NCBI GenBank assembly: GCA_964344215.1
Contig: CAYFMP010000022.1
Location: 1-50,731 of the forward strand
Direction: 5' to 3'
DNA length: 50,731 nucleotides
Origin: CAYFMP01 sp964344215
GTDB taxonomy: Bacteria > Pseudomonadota > Alphaproteobacteria > Rhodospirillales > Casp-alpha2
A program made the position numbers and the translations under genes. How positions within the stretch are numbered: position 1 is the stretch's first letter; the number at the start of each line of letters is the position of its first letter. The notes beneath the pieces are model-generated. The model saw only the letters and a program-made list of their open reading frames with translations, made no database searches and was not told the origin of the DNA. This document shows positions 1 through 9,314 of the stretch, one piece after another.

Positions 1-1169
1 TTGGCCAGCACCGCCTGGCCGCCGTCGACGATCAGCACGAAGGCCATGAAGGCGATCAGCGGCGCGGCGGCCGCGATCAGCGCCGGGTCGTTGCTGAACA
101 GCCAAGCCAGCTGCGCGGGAAAGAGCAGGAAGACGACGCCGACAACGGCGGTCACCACCGTGTTGGCGCCGAGCCCGGTCCACCCGGCCAGCGCCATGTC
201 GGCCTTATCGCCGCGACCGTGGGCGATGCCGACCCTGACCGAGGTGGCGGCGCCGAGGCCGATGGCCAGCATGAAGACCATGGCCAACAGGTTGAACGAT
301 ACCGAATAGGCGGCCAGCGCCAGCGGTCCGAGCCAACCGGCAAACATGTTGAGCGTCGCGAACGCCCCCGATTCGGCCCCGATGCTGACGCCTGTGGCAT
401 AACCGAGGCGACGCTGCTGGCGCCACGCCCGCCAGCCGCCGACCGGGCGCTGGCGAACGCCGAAACGCTCGTGCCCTTCCATCAGCCAGACGTAGGCGGC
501 CAACACGAAGAACAGGAAGAACCTGGACAGCGTAGTCGCCCACGCCGCCCCCGCCGCGCCCATCTCCGGCGCCCCCCAATGCCCGAAGATCAGCGCCCAA
601 TTGAGGAAGATGTTGAGGACGTTGGCACTTATCATGACGATCATGCCGGGCACCGGGCGCCTGATCCCCTCCAGGAAGAAGGCGGTGGTCAGATACATCA
701 TATAGACCGGCAGGCCGTAGCCGAATATGCGCATGACGTGGCCGCCCTGTAGCGAAAGCTCCGGCGTCTGCCCGAACAGGCTCAGCAACGGCTCGCCGAA
801 CAGAGTGATCACCAGTCCTCCGGTGCCGAGCCAGAACGCATAAGGCAGCGAATGGCGCCAGGCCGAGCCGCACTCGCTGTAGCGCTCGGCCCCGAACCGG
901 TTGGCGCTGATCACCAGCGTCCCCATCAGCAGCCCGAGCGTGCCGACCATGATCGGAATGGCCAGCGACAGGCCAATCGTCAGGTAGGCCAGCTCGCGGG
1001 TGGCGTGATGGCCGACCATGACGGTATCGACCGTCGCCATCAGCAGGATGCCGGTGCGGGCGATGATGATCGGCCCGGCCAGCCGCGCCAATTCAGACAG
1101 GTGTCGTCTGATTCGGGCGCGGAGCCAGGACTCGTCCGCAGCGGCGGGTGTTAGTTCCATCGAACCCAT
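1..1169 (-). CDS. MATE family multidrug/cation antiporter (3' end outside window)
   Basis: Inner-membrane exporter of the MATE family, which expels cationic or aromatic compounds using an H+ or Na+ gradient. About 389 residues are visible; the C-terminus lies left of position 1. The N-terminal part reads MGSMELTPAAADESWLR, then the family-typical stretch LAGPIIIARTGILLMATVDTVMVG, followed by many hydrophobic segments and the second-half MATE start (SIGAESGAFATLNMFAGWLG). Two in-frame ATGs at 1169 and 1160 are both possible starts. It is divergent from the EamA transporter. The substrate cannot be told from sequence. Confidence 0.88.
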   Translation of the reverse strand, partial: MGSMELTPAAADESWLRARIRRHLSELARLAGPIIIARTGILLMATVDTVMVGHHATRELAYLTIGLSLAIPIMVGTLGLLMGTLVISANRFGAERYSECGSAWRHSLPYAFWLGTGGLVITLFGEPLLSLFGQTPELSLQGGHVMRIFGYGLPVYMMYLTTAFFLEGIRRPVPGMIVMISANVLNIFLNWALIFGHWGAPEMGAAGAAWATTLSRFFLFFVLAAYVWLMEGHERFGVRQRPVGGWRAWRQQRRLGYATGVSIGAESGAFATLNMFAGWLGPLALAAYSVSFNLLAMVFMLAIGLGAATSVRVGIAHGRGDKADMALAGWTGLGANTVVTAVVGVVFLLFPAQLAWLFSNDPALIAAAAPLIAFMAFVLIVDGGQAVLA

Positions 1170-1245
1170 CAACCTAGAAAAAAAAGAACCTCGGGCCGCC
1201 ATTATCGGGCGGGATTGCCATATTGCGCTTTTGCGGCCCGTCGTC

Positions 1246-1266
1246 AAATCATCCGTGCGATGATTT
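1246..1266. promoter_or_regulatory. Perfect palindrome between MATE and EamA genes
   Basis: Arms AAATCATC (1246-1253) and GATGATTT (1259-1266) are perfectly complementary around a 5-base centre, giving a 21-base dyad in the divergent intergenic region. The size and position suit an operator for a dimeric regulator of the two transporter genes. It could also form a hairpin in the EamA leader. The binding protein is unknown. Confidence 0.35.
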
Positions 1267-1271
1267 CTTCG

Positions 1272-1289
1272 TTGGGCGAAGCCGCCCAA
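1272..1289 (+). promoter_or_regulatory. Leader hairpin before EamA gene
   Basis: TTGGGCG (1272-1278) pairs perfectly with CGCCCAA (1283-1289) across a 4-base loop, five bases after the preceding palindrome and about 57 bases before the EamA start. No T run follows, so an intrinsic terminator is unlikely. Confidence 0.25.
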
Positions 1290-1346
1290 GCCTCTATCAT
1301 GCGCCCGCCCCCGCGCCTTCGGGGGCGCGGAGCGCACCGATCACCC

Positions 1347-2270
1347 ATGACAGCCCCACCCTCCCCCGCCGTGGCGCCGGATGCCGCCGCCAGCCGCCGC
1401 GGAATTCTGTGGATGCTGTTCACCATGTTCTTGTTCGTCAGCATGGACACGCTGGCCAAACACCTGATCCAGAGCTACTCCCTCGTCCAGGTCGTGTGGG
1501 GGCGATACTTTTTCCACGTCGTGCTGCTGTCCGTCATCCTAGCGCCGCGTCTGTCACGATTGATCAAGACGCGACGGCTCGGCCTGCAGCTAGTCCGCTC
1601 GCTACTGTTGCTGGTGACCACCGGCCTGTTCTTCGCCAGCCTGCGCTACGTGCCGCTGGCCAATGCCAGCGCCCTGTTGCTGGTTTCGCCGATCATCGTT
1701 ACCGCCCTTTCCTTTCCGGTGCTCGGCGAACGGGTCGGGCCGCGGCGCTGGGCCGGCGTCGTCTTCGGGTTTGCCGGCGCTCTCATCATCATCCGCCCCG
1801 GTTCCGACGTCATGCAGCTGGCATCGCTGCTGCCGCTGGCGGCGGCGTTCTGTTACGCGTTCTATCAGATCAGCACGCGCTTCCTGAGCCACACCGAACC
1901 GGTTCTCACGACGCTGCTCTATACGGCTTTCGTCGGCACCCTGGTCACCAGTGCCGCCGTCCCCTTCGAATGGCGGGCGCCGGCGCCGGCGGAGTGGCCT
2001 ATCTTCGTCATGCTCGGTGTCATCGGTGGCGTCGGCCACTTCGCGCTGATCAAGTCGCTGACCGCGGCGCCGGCCGCCACCGTGGTGCCGTTCACCTACA
2101 CCAACATGATCTGGGCGCCGCTGTACGGCTTCGCGGTGTTCTCGGACATCCCCGATAGCTGGACGATCGTCGGCACCCTCACTATCATCTGCAGCGGGCT
2201 CTATATCTTTCACCGAGAGCACCGCCGTGGCCCGGCCTCGGATGGGCAACCCGACGGATCAAGTCCATGA
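1347..2270 (+). CDS. EamA (DMT superfamily) transporter
   Basis: Predicted 307-residue inner-membrane protein with about ten hydrophobic segments in two EamA repeats. The first repeat begins RRGILWMLFTMFLFVSMDTLAKHLIQ; the second ends with WTIVGTLTIICSGLYIFHREHRR. DMT proteins export or import small metabolites, and this substrate is unknown. The start is the ATG at 1347; the frame stays open upstream, but that part is not hydrophobic and does not look like the family. The stop overlaps the next start by four bases (ATGA at 2267-2270), so the two genes are probably translationally coupled. Confidence 0.88.
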   Translation: MTAPPSPAVAPDAAASRRGILWMLFTMFLFVSMDTLAKHLIQSYSLVQVVWGRYFFHVVLLSVILAPRLSRLIKTRRLGLQLVRSLLLLVTTGLFFASLRYVPLANASALLLVSPIIVTALSFPVLGERVGPRRWAGVVFGFAGALIIIRPGSDVMQLASLLPLAAAFCYAFYQISTRFLSHTEPVLTTLLYTAFVGTLVTSAAVPFEWRAPAPAEWPIFVMLGVIGGVGHFALIKSLTAAPAATVVPFTYTNMIWAPLYGFAVFSDIPDSWTIVGTLTIICSGLYIFHREHRRGPASDGQPDGSSP

Positions 2271-2920
2271 CCGAGCACACACGCGAGATCCTGTACGTCA
2301 GCGACCCGATGTGTTCGTGGTGCTGGGGGTTTTCACCGACCATCAACGCCATCGCCGAGCGCTTCGCCGGGCAGGCGCCGGTGCGGATCGTCGTCGGCGG
2401 CTTGAGGCCCGGCACCACCGAGCCGATGGACGAGAAATCCCGCGACTTTATCCGCGGCCATTGGGAGCACGTCATTGAGGCCAGCGGCCAGCCGTTCGAC
2501 TTCGAGGCGCTGGAACGCCGCGCGCGGGACGGTTTCGTCTACGACACCGAACCGGCGGCCCGCGCCATCGTCGTCGTCCGCGAACTCGCCCTCGACCACA
2601 CCCTGGCCTACCACGACGCCGTTCAGAAGGCCTTCTATGCGGATGGGCGCGACGTCACGCGGACGGAAGAGTTGGCCTGCCTGGCCGAGCCGTTCGGCCT
2701 CGACGAGGAGGCCTTCACGGACGCATTCGACAAGCCCGAGATGCGCGAGCAGACCTGGGTCGATTTCGCTCTGGCCCGCCAGCTCGGCGTCTCCGGGTTC
2801 CCAACGCTATTGGTTCGCGAAGGCAAACGCGCCGCCCTGCTGGCCGCCGGCTATCGCCAATTGGACAGCCTGACCGGCCCCATCGAGGCGTGGCTGGAAC
2901 AGGGTCTGGGAGAAGCGTGA
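2267..2920 (+). CDS. DsbA/FrnE-like thioredoxin-fold oxidoreductase
   Basis: A 217-residue thioredoxin-fold protein of the DsbA/FrnE/HCCA-isomerase group. The redox motif C16-S-W-C19 sits in VSDPMCSWCWGF, and the cis-proline region is GVSGFPTLLV near residue 180. There is no signal peptide, so it is probably cytoplasmic like FrnE rather than periplasmic like DsbA. It likely acts on protein or small-molecule thiols or disulfides; the substrate is unknown. It starts inside the last codons of the EamA gene. Confidence 0.85.
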   Translation: MTEHTREILYVSDPMCSWCWGFSPTINAIAERFAGQAPVRIVVGGLRPGTTEPMDEKSRDFIRGHWEHVIEASGQPFDFEALERRARDGFVYDTEPAARAIVVVRELALDHTLAYHDAVQKAFYADGRDVTRTEELACLAEPFGLDEEAFTDAFDKPEMREQTWVDFALARQLGVSGFPTLLVREGKRAALLAAGYRQLDSLTGPIEAWLEQGLGEA

Positions 2921-3104
2921 CGGGCCGACGCAATTACTGCCGGTTCCGCAAAACGGACTCCCTTCGCCGCCGCGTTCTGGGCTATAAGACTGGACGGGAA
3001 TCGTCGCGCATTTGATGGAACAACAGCACCTGTTCTGGCGATGGCTGACAAAGAGGACGATGCGGACGGCACCGAGGCTGGGCCCTCCGATCTAAGGGCT
3101 GTTG

Positions 3105-3124
3105 AAGATCAGCAAATTGATCTT
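3105..3124 (-). other. Hairpin just downstream of the S41 protease gene
   Basis: AAGATCA (3105-3111) pairs perfectly with TGATCTT (3118-3124) across a 6-base loop, about 30 bases beyond the minus-strand protease stop. No T run follows, so it may protect the 3' end or be a weak terminator. The rest of 2921-3153 holds no convincing gene. Confidence 0.25.
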
Positions 3125-3153
3125 ATTGCAAAGGTATCGAATCTTTCCTTCAC

Positions 3154-4647
3154 CTACATTTGCGCATCGCGCTTGCCCAGCGAATCGCGAAGCGCCGATA
3201 CCGATCCTGCTCTCAGGAACACGAGAGCGCAGCCCAGCGGCCGGTCTTTCTTTTCTCCGATCGCCGGACATCGGTCTTCCGGAATCTCCTGGCGGTTCTG
3301 CGCTTCGAGGGCTTCCTCCGCCGGCAGCGCCCCGGGAAGGTCCGATTCGCGCTGCTGCTTGTTGTCTTTCTTCGGGGTCAGGGTGATATCGGGAAGCACG
3401 CCTCTGGCTTGGATGGTCTGGCCGGACGGCGCATAGTAGAGCGCGGTGGTCAATCTCAACGCGCCTTCGATCGGAAGCGGCATGATGGTCTGGACCGAGC
3501 CCTTGCCAAAGGAGCGCGTCCCCATCACCAACGCACGACCGTGGTGTTTCAAGGCGCTGGCGACGATCTCGGACGCCGATGCCGACCCACCGTTGATCAG
3601 GACAACGATCGGCAGCCCCCGCGCCAGATCGCCCACACGGGCGTTGAACAAACGGTAATTCTCCCGCGTGCGTCCTCTGACCGAAACGATCTCGCCGCCG
3701 TCCAGGAACTGATCGGCCAATACGATCGATTGGTCGAGCAGCCCACCCGGATTGTTCCGCAAGTCGAGAATCACACCGGCCAACTGTTCGCCGAGTTCGG
3801 TGCTGATCATATCGAAGGCTTCTTCGATCCCGCTCTCCATCTTTTCCGAAAAACGCGCGATCCGGAGATAGGCGATATTGCCTTCCGTTCGCCACCGCAC
3901 CGCTTGGACTTTTATCACCGCTCGCGTGATCGTGACGTTGAAATCGGTTTGGCCTTCGCGACGAATCCTGAGGTCGATGTCGGTTCCGGGCCGACCGCGC
4001 ATTGTGCGCACGGCCTCGAGCAGGGTCTTGCCCTTGATCGCCTCGCCGTCGACGTGCGTGATCAGGTCGCCGGTCAGCAGCCCGGCTCTTGCGGCCGGCG
4101 TATCTTCGATCGGAGCGACGACCTTCACGAGGCCCTCCTCCATGGTCACTTCGATGCCGAGTCCCCCGAACTCCCCTTTCGTATGCACGAAGGTTTCTCG
4201 GAATTGATCCGCGTTCAGGTAGGCGGAATGAGGGTCCAGCGAGGAGACCATCGAATTGAGCGCCGTTTCAACCAATGCCGAGGGCACCAGGGGCTTCTCG
4301 GTACCGGTTTTCTCGGTCACCGCTTTGATCGCCGCATCTATCAATTTCGTATCGGAAACCGGCCTTACGTAGCTCGCTCTCAATCTCTTATATGCAAACT
4401 GGAAATACTCGAGACGTTCTTCGTTCGACGGATCGGAAGAGTATTTTCGATAGACCTCATCGAACCTGGCCAGTTCCTTAACCGCTTCCGGCGGCAGAGT
4501 TTCGCTTTCGCCGCCGATGACGCGCATCACCTTGTGGAACGGGGACGGCGCCTCGGTACAGGCACTGATTGCCGGCAAGAGCGCTACGGCCATCATGATG
4601 CCGACGATCAACAGCAGCGACCGAGGCGATCCTCTCCAACTGCTCAA
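3154..4647 (-). CDS. S41 family C-terminal processing peptidase, probable lipoprotein
   Basis: A CtpA/Prc-type periplasmic serine protease of 497 residues. It has an N-terminal hydrophobic segment ending in the lipobox-like ISAC (Cys30), an N-terminal helical region, a PDZ domain (about 145-225, with GEFGGLGIEV and AARAGLLTGDLI), and the S41 core. The catalytic Ser lies in INGGSASASEIVA and the catalytic Lys in GTRSFGKGSVQ. These enzymes trim the C-termini of envelope proteins. The start is a TTG at 4647 with GAGGAG upstream; ATGs inside the signal region are less likely. The DHH gene lies 49 bases upstream on the same strand. GC is lower than in most of the window. Confidence 0.9.
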   Translation of the reverse strand: MSSWRGSPRSLLLIVGIMMAVALLPAISACTEAPSPFHKVMRVIGGESETLPPEAVKELARFDEVYRKYSSDPSNEERLEYFQFAYKRLRASYVRPVSDTKLIDAAIKAVTEKTGTEKPLVPSALVETALNSMVSSLDPHSAYLNADQFRETFVHTKGEFGGLGIEVTMEEGLVKVVAPIEDTPAARAGLLTGDLITHVDGEAIKGKTLLEAVRTMRGRPGTDIDLRIRREGQTDFNVTITRAVIKVQAVRWRTEGNIAYLRIARFSEKMESGIEEAFDMISTELGEQLAGVILDLRNNPGGLLDQSIVLADQFLDGGEIVSVRGRTRENYRLFNARVGDLARGLPIVVLINGGSASASEIVASALKHHGRALVMGTRSFGKGSVQTIMPLPIEGALRLTTALYYAPSGQTIQARGVLPDITLTPKKDNKQQRESDLPGALPAEEALEAQNRQEIPEDRCPAIGEKKDRPLGCALVFLRAGSVSALRDSLGKRDAQM

Positions 4648-4696
4648 TTCCCGGACTCCTCACCCAGCGACCGAAATCGAATTCTCGACGGTTCCA

Positions 4697-5629
4697 TCAC
4701 CCATCCGCGTTGATCTTCTCAATCAGTTCGCCGAGCACCCTGTCGGCGTCCTCGTTTTCCACCTGACAAGTGCCGGCATTGGTGTGGCCGCCGCCGCCGT
4801 ACTGGAGCATGAGTTCTCCGATATCCGTATTGGAGGTTCGATTGATGATCGACTTGCCGGTCGCAAATACGGTGTTCAGTTTGTTGAGCCCCCAAAGGAT
4901 ATGAATGGAGATGTTGGTGTCCGGATACAGCGCATAGATCATGAATCTGTTGCCGGCGAAGATTGTCTCCTCCTCACGAAGGTCCAGAACCGCGAGATTG
5001 CCGTGAACCGTCGTACAGCGCTGGATCTGGTCTTTGAATTTCTCCTCATGTTCAAAGTAAAGGTCGGTTCTTTCCTTGACATCCGGCAGCTTGAGGATTT
5101 CATCGACACTGTGATCACGGCAATAGTCAATCAACTGCATCATCAACTGATAGTTCGAAACTCGGAACTCCCGAAAACGCCCGAGGCCGGTCCGTGAGTC
5201 CATGAGGTAATTCATCAACACCCACCCTTGGGGGTCGAGTATCTCGTCTTTCGCGAACTGGGCCGAATCGCTCTTATCCACCGCATCCATCATAGCATCC
5301 GATACGTTGGGGAATTTCTCCTTACCGCCGTAATGTTCGTAAACAACGCGAGCCGCAGAAGGAGCATCCGGATCGATAATGTGGTTTTCGGGTTCCTCTC
5401 CAACCCGAAGCGTTTCGCTGGAGTGATGGTCGAAAGCAAGATGGACGCCCTCCACGTAAGGCAGGTTGGTCGTGATGTCGTTACCCGTTATAAGGATGGT
5501 GCCATCCTGCATGTCTTTCGGATGGACGAATTTGATGTCCTCCACCAGGTCCATCTCCTTGAGCAAAACCGCACAAACCAAGCCGTCGAAATCGCTTCTG
5601 GTAACTAAACGATACTTGTTGCCGTTCAT
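4697..5629 (-). CDS. DHH/DHHA1 family phosphoesterase
   Basis: A 310-residue metal-dependent phosphoesterase of the DHH superfamily, related to NrnB/exopolyphosphatase-like proteins. Motifs appear in order: RSDFDGLVCAVLLK near residue 12, the DHH signature in AFDHHSSE near 67, DPDAPSAARVVYEHY near 87, DAVDKSDSAQF, and the DHHA1 glycine-rich GGGGHTNAGTC near the C-terminus. Such enzymes cleave short oligonucleotides, cyclic nucleotides or polyphosphate; which one cannot be decided here. The ATG at 5629 starts MNGNKYRLVTRSD. GC is low for the window (hand counts of two 60-base lines give 33/60 each), hinting at a different origin. Confidence 0.85.
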   Translation of the reverse strand: MNGNKYRLVTRSDFDGLVCAVLLKEMDLVEDIKFVHPKDMQDGTILITGNDITTNLPYVEGVHLAFDHHSSETLRVGEEPENHIIDPDAPSAARVVYEHYGGKEKFPNVSDAMMDAVDKSDSAQFAKDEILDPQGWVLMNYLMDSRTGLGRFREFRVSNYQLMMQLIDYCRDHSVDEILKLPDVKERTDLYFEHEEKFKDQIQRCTTVHGNLAVLDLREEETIFAGNRFMIYALYPDTNISIHILWGLNKLNTVFATGKSIINRTSNTDIGELMLQYGGGGHTNAGTCQVENEDADRVLGELIEKINADG

Positions 5630-5823
5630 TCTAAAACCTCTTCCCCTTAGACTACGTTAGAGCACCCCTCCATACCGCCAAAGCATCCCGTCCGTGTGAG
5701 ACGCAAAACGAGAAAGCTAGTCTACCTGACCATGGAATGATCCGGAACCCATCATTCATGCCCGGGATTCCGATGGCCTCATGAGACAGGTCGCCGACCG
5801 ACGACGGCTTCCAGCTCTCTGCT

Positions 5824-6882
5824 TCAGGCCGTGAATCGGAGCTCGTGGACCACCCAAACTGCCGCCGCAATAAGAACAACGGCGCCGGCCTGATGCGCAG
5901 CCGCCAGTTCGACGGGAACCACCAACAACAAAGTTGATATGCCCAGTGCCACCTGAATAAACACCATCGCGCACAACGTGCCGAGCGCCAAATAGGTCCT
6001 TCCACTCAACCGACGCCGGCGCATGACCAACCAAAACACTATGACGGCCGCGAGCGATGTCATCGCCAGCACCCTGTGTTCGAACTGGACCGTGGCGACG
6101 TTCTCGAAAAGATTGAGGTAGGCGGGCGACAACTCCAACACCCCTTCGGGTATCCACGCGCCGTCCATCGTCGGGAACGTGTTGTAGGCGAACCCGGCGT
6201 CGAGACCGGCGACGAAGGCGCCGGAAACGGCCGTAAGGAAGAGAAGAGCCATAACACCTACGGCGACGCGCTCCGGCGGGGCGGCCTTTATTAGGTCGCT
6301 TCCTTTCAGGATGCCGAGCGCCGTCCACTGGATGTAGCCAAGTATCACCAAGGCCAATCCGAAATGTGCGGCAAGCCGATATTGACTGACATCGGGACGG
6401 TCCACCAACCCGCTCATGACCATGAACCAGCCTAACCCGCCCTGCAATCCACCGAGAACGAATATCGCTACGAGCTTGTAGGCCAAAGGGTGCGAAATCC
6501 ATCCCTTGACCAGAAAAACCAGAAACGGGATCAAGAACGCCACTCCGATGATACGGCCCCACAATCGGTGCAGGAACTCAAGCCAGAATATCGACTTGAA
6601 CTCGGACAGGGTCATTTCCGAATTCAGTTTCCGAAACTCGGGCGAAGCTTGATACTTCTCAAACCTGCTCTGCCAGTCGGTCTGGTCGAACGGCGGCAGC
6701 CATCCGGTCACCGGTTTCCACTCCACCATCGACAGCCCCGAATGGGTGAGGCGCGTCACGCCGCCAAGAACCACCATGACCAGGATCATTGCGGCAATAA
6801 CGAACAGCCAGGTTGCAACGATGATCTCCCTGCGTCTGCCACCGACGACTTCAGAATAGGACGGAGATTGATCGGACGTCAT
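5824..6882 (-). CDS. ctaA: Heme A synthase, COX15/CtaA family
   Basis: Inner-membrane enzyme converting heme O to heme A for aa3-type cytochrome oxidase. It has 352 residues, the usual size for alphaproteobacterial COX15, with about eight transmembrane helices. Conserved features are GGVTRLTHSGLSMVEWKPVTGWLPP near the N-terminus, the heme-liganding histidines in EFLHRLWGR, RLAAHFGLAL, QFEHRVLA and AAHQAGAV, and AYNTFPTMDGAWIP. The ATG at 6882 (MTSDQSPSYSEV) is preferred over a longer start that would run into the upstream gene. It lies 11 bases after the flavoprotein stop, so the two may be cotranscribed, an unusual pairing. Confidence 0.93.
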   Translation of the reverse strand: MTSDQSPSYSEVVGGRRREIIVATWLFVIAAMILVMVVLGGVTRLTHSGLSMVEWKPVTGWLPPFDQTDWQSRFEKYQASPEFRKLNSEMTLSEFKSIFWLEFLHRLWGRIIGVAFLIPFLVFLVKGWISHPLAYKLVAIFVLGGLQGGLGWFMVMSGLVDRPDVSQYRLAAHFGLALVILGYIQWTALGILKGSDLIKAAPPERVAVGVMALLFLTAVSGAFVAGLDAGFAYNTFPTMDGAWIPEGVLELSPAYLNLFENVATVQFEHRVLAMTSLAAVIVFWLVMRRRRLSGRTYLALGTLCAMVFIQVALGISTLLLVVPVELAAAHQAGAVVLIAAAVWVVHELRFTA

Positions 6883-6893
6883 GGAGTGCCGCG

Positions 6894-9314
6894 CTATCCG
6901 TCGGCCCGAGGCTTCATGTTCTCGGGGTCGTAGAGCGCGTCCGCAACCACCCGGGCAGCACACCTCCGGCCGAGAATGCCGATCTCGAACACCGATCCCG
7001 GCGCCGCGTAGGCAGGCTCCACATAGGCGAAAGCCACCGTCTGCCCGACCCTATGGCCGTAGGCGCCACCGGTAACGACGCCGATGATTCGGTCGTCGTC
7101 GAAAACCGGCTCATTGCCCAGCGGGTCGGCATCGTCTGCTTCCACCGTCAGATAAACCAGCTTCGTGTCGATCTCCGCCTGTTCCCTGGCCGCGATGGCG
7201 CTGCGTCCGATAAACTCCTTGTCCATCTTTACGAACCGGCCGATATCCGCTTCGACCGGTGTAATTTCGGTCGTCAATTCGGCGCCCCAGGCCTTATAGG
7301 CCTTTTCCAGCCGCATTGCGTTTACGGCATAGGTGCCGAAGTTGGAGATGCCGAATTCTTCGCCCGCCTCCATCAACGCGTCGTAGAGCTTTTCCATTTC
7401 CCGGATGGGATGGTGAAGCTCCCAACCCAGTTCGCCGACGTAGGAAACCCGAAGCGCCCGGGTCGGAATGCCCGCCACCTCCATCTCGCGCGCCCGAAGC
7501 CAGGCAAACGACGAATTGCCAAGATCGGCGTCGGTCAATTTGCCGAGCACGTCGCGCGAACGCGGACCGGCCAGGACTAGCACGCCATAATCGTCGGTGA
7601 CGTCTGTGATGGTCACCTCCTCCCCAACATCGACGTGCTGGACGAGCCAATCCAGGTCATGCAGCTCGGCGACGATGGCCGAAAGAACGTAGAACCGGTC
7701 CTCGGCCAGTCTGGTCACCGTCGCTTCGCATTCGATGCCACCGAGTTCGGTCAGCATGTGGGCCAGAACGATGCCGCCGTCCTTCGAAGGCATGCGGTTG
7801 GCGCACAGGCGGTCGAGAAACGTCATGGCGTCCCGCCCCGTCACATCGAACTTGGCGAAACTCGTCAAATCCAGAAGGCCAACCCGTTCGCGAACAGCCT
7901 TGCATTCCTCGGCAACCGGATCGAACCAATTGGTTCGGCGGAAACTGTATTTCTCAGCCTCGCCACCGCTGGCAAACCATTTTGCCCGCTCCCACCCGAA
8001 TACCTCCGCGAAGACCGCGCCTTGGCTACTCAGTTTGTCGTATATGGGAGTTGTCTTGACCGGCCTGCCCGCCTCCAGATAGTCGCCCGGCAAATGCACC
8101 TCGTACATCTTCTCGTATTCTTCTACGGCTTGAGCCAGGGCATAGTCGCCGACCACCCAGTCGCCGAACCGCCTCGGATCCATCTCGCGCATGTTGATCT
8201 CGGTCTGGCCGTGAACCATCCACTGAGCCAGATACTTGCCTGCTCCCGGTCCTTGCGTGATACCGATGCTGGCCCCGCAACACATCCAGAAGTTCCGCAG
8301 ACCGGCCGCCGGCCCGAGCAGGAAGTTGCCGTCGGGCGTGTGGGTGATCGGACCACTGACCACACGTTTGATGCCGGCGTTCTCGAATGCCGGTATACGC
8401 TGCATGGCGAACTCCAGCCACGGCGTCAGTCTATCCAGGTCCGGCGGCAGCAATTCCATGTCGAACGCCCAGTCGACGCCGTCGAGCGCCCATGCTTGAG
8501 CTTCGGCTTTCTCGTAGGGACCAATGATCAGGCCCTTCTGCTCCTGGCGGTAATAGCACGACGCCCGTGGATCGCGGGTGACCGGCGGCTCGCGGTCGAG
8601 CGCCTCAACTTCCGGGATGTTCTCGGTAACAAGGAACTGGTGGATCATGTTGATAATCGGGACCTCAAGGCCGACCATGGCACCCACCTGCGGGCCATAG
8701 CTGCCGGCGGCGTTGACTACATGCTCGGCAACGATGGTGCCGTTTTCGGTGACCACCTCCCACTCGCCGTCAGGCTGGGGGTTGATTTCCAGAACCCGAT
8801 TGTTCCGGTAAATCTCCGCACCGCCGTTGCGGGCACCGATTGCCATCGCGTTGGTGCCGCCGGCCGGATCGGTGTGACCGTCGCCGGGCGTGTAGGCCCC
8901 CAACAGGACATCGTCCAGTTCGAGCAGCGGGTTGAGTTCCTTGATTTCATCCGGTCCGATCAGATGGCATTCGGCGCCAACATAGTCGAGCACTCCTTTG
9001 ACGTAGTGGAACCAGTCGATTTCGTCGGAGTTAGTGGCGAGCCGAATGGCGCCGCAACCGTGCCAGCCGGTCGATTGACCGGTCTCTTCCTCCAGGCTCT
9101 TGTAGAGGTCGGAGCCGTACAAATGAACCTTGGCCATGTTGAGGCTGCCGATGAAATGCGGAATCAGGCCGGCCGCGTGCCAGGTCGAGCCCGACGTGAG
9201 CTCGCCCTTCTCGACCAGGACGACGTCCGACCAACCTTCCTTGACCAAATGATAGAGAAGGCCGACGCCCAAGGCGCCGCCACCGATAACTACAACCCGT
9301 GCATGCGTTTTCAT
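6894..9314 (-). CDS. Dimethylglycine/sarcosine dehydrogenase-like FAD oxidoreductase with GcvT domains
   Basis: An 806-residue two-part enzyme. The N-terminal half is a DAO-type FAD domain (VVVIGGGALGVGLLYHL at 7-23) with STWHAAGL near residue 45, whose histidine is the covalent FAD site in rat dimethylglycine dehydrogenase. The C-terminal half (about 430-800) is an FAO_M/GcvT/GcvT_C aminomethyltransferase fold, which in this family passes the one-carbon unit to tetrahydrofolate. The likely reaction is oxidative N-demethylation of dimethylglycine, sarcosine or a related N-methyl amine; the exact substrate is not fixed by sequence. It sits upstream of the heme A synthase gene on the same strand. 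Confidence 0.88.
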   Translation of the reverse strand: MKTHARVVVIGGGALGVGLLYHLVKEGWSDVVLVEKGELTSGSTWHAAGLIPHFIGSLNMAKVHLYGSDLYKSLEEETGQSTGWHGCGAIRLATNSDEIDWFHYVKGVLDYVGAECHLIGPDEIKELNPLLELDDVLLGAYTPGDGHTDPAGGTNAMAIGARNGGAEIYRNNRVLEINPQPDGEWEVVTENGTIVAEHVVNAAGSYGPQVGAMVGLEVPIINMIHQFLVTENIPEVEALDREPPVTRDPRASCYYRQEQKGLIIGPYEKAEAQAWALDGVDWAFDMELLPPDLDRLTPWLEFAMQRIPAFENAGIKRVVSGPITHTPDGNFLLGPAAGLRNFWMCCGASIGITQGPGAGKYLAQWMVHGQTEINMREMDPRRFGDWVVGDYALAQAVEEYEKMYEVHLPGDYLEAGRPVKTTPIYDKLSSQGAVFAEVFGWERAKWFASGGEAEKYSFRRTNWFDPVAEECKAVRERVGLLDLTSFAKFDVTGRDAMTFLDRLCANRMPSKDGGIVLAHMLTELGGIECEATVTRLAEDRFYVLSAIVAELHDLDWLVQHVDVGEEVTITDVTDDYGVLVLAGPRSRDVLGKLTDADLGNSSFAWLRAREMEVAGIPTRALRVSYVGELGWELHHPIREMEKLYDALMEAGEEFGISNFGTYAVNAMRLEKAYKAWGAELTTEITPVEADIGRFVKMDKEFIGRSAIAAREQAEIDTKLVYLTVEADDADPLGNEPVFDDDRIIGVVTGGAYGHRVGQTVAFAYVEPAYAAPGSVFEIGILGRRCAARVVADALYDPENMKPRADG

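Noticed and set aside
2921..3153. Small gene between DsbA-like and S41 genes
   Set aside because: An ATG near 3015 gives a short frame closed near 3095 and other frames lack protein character.
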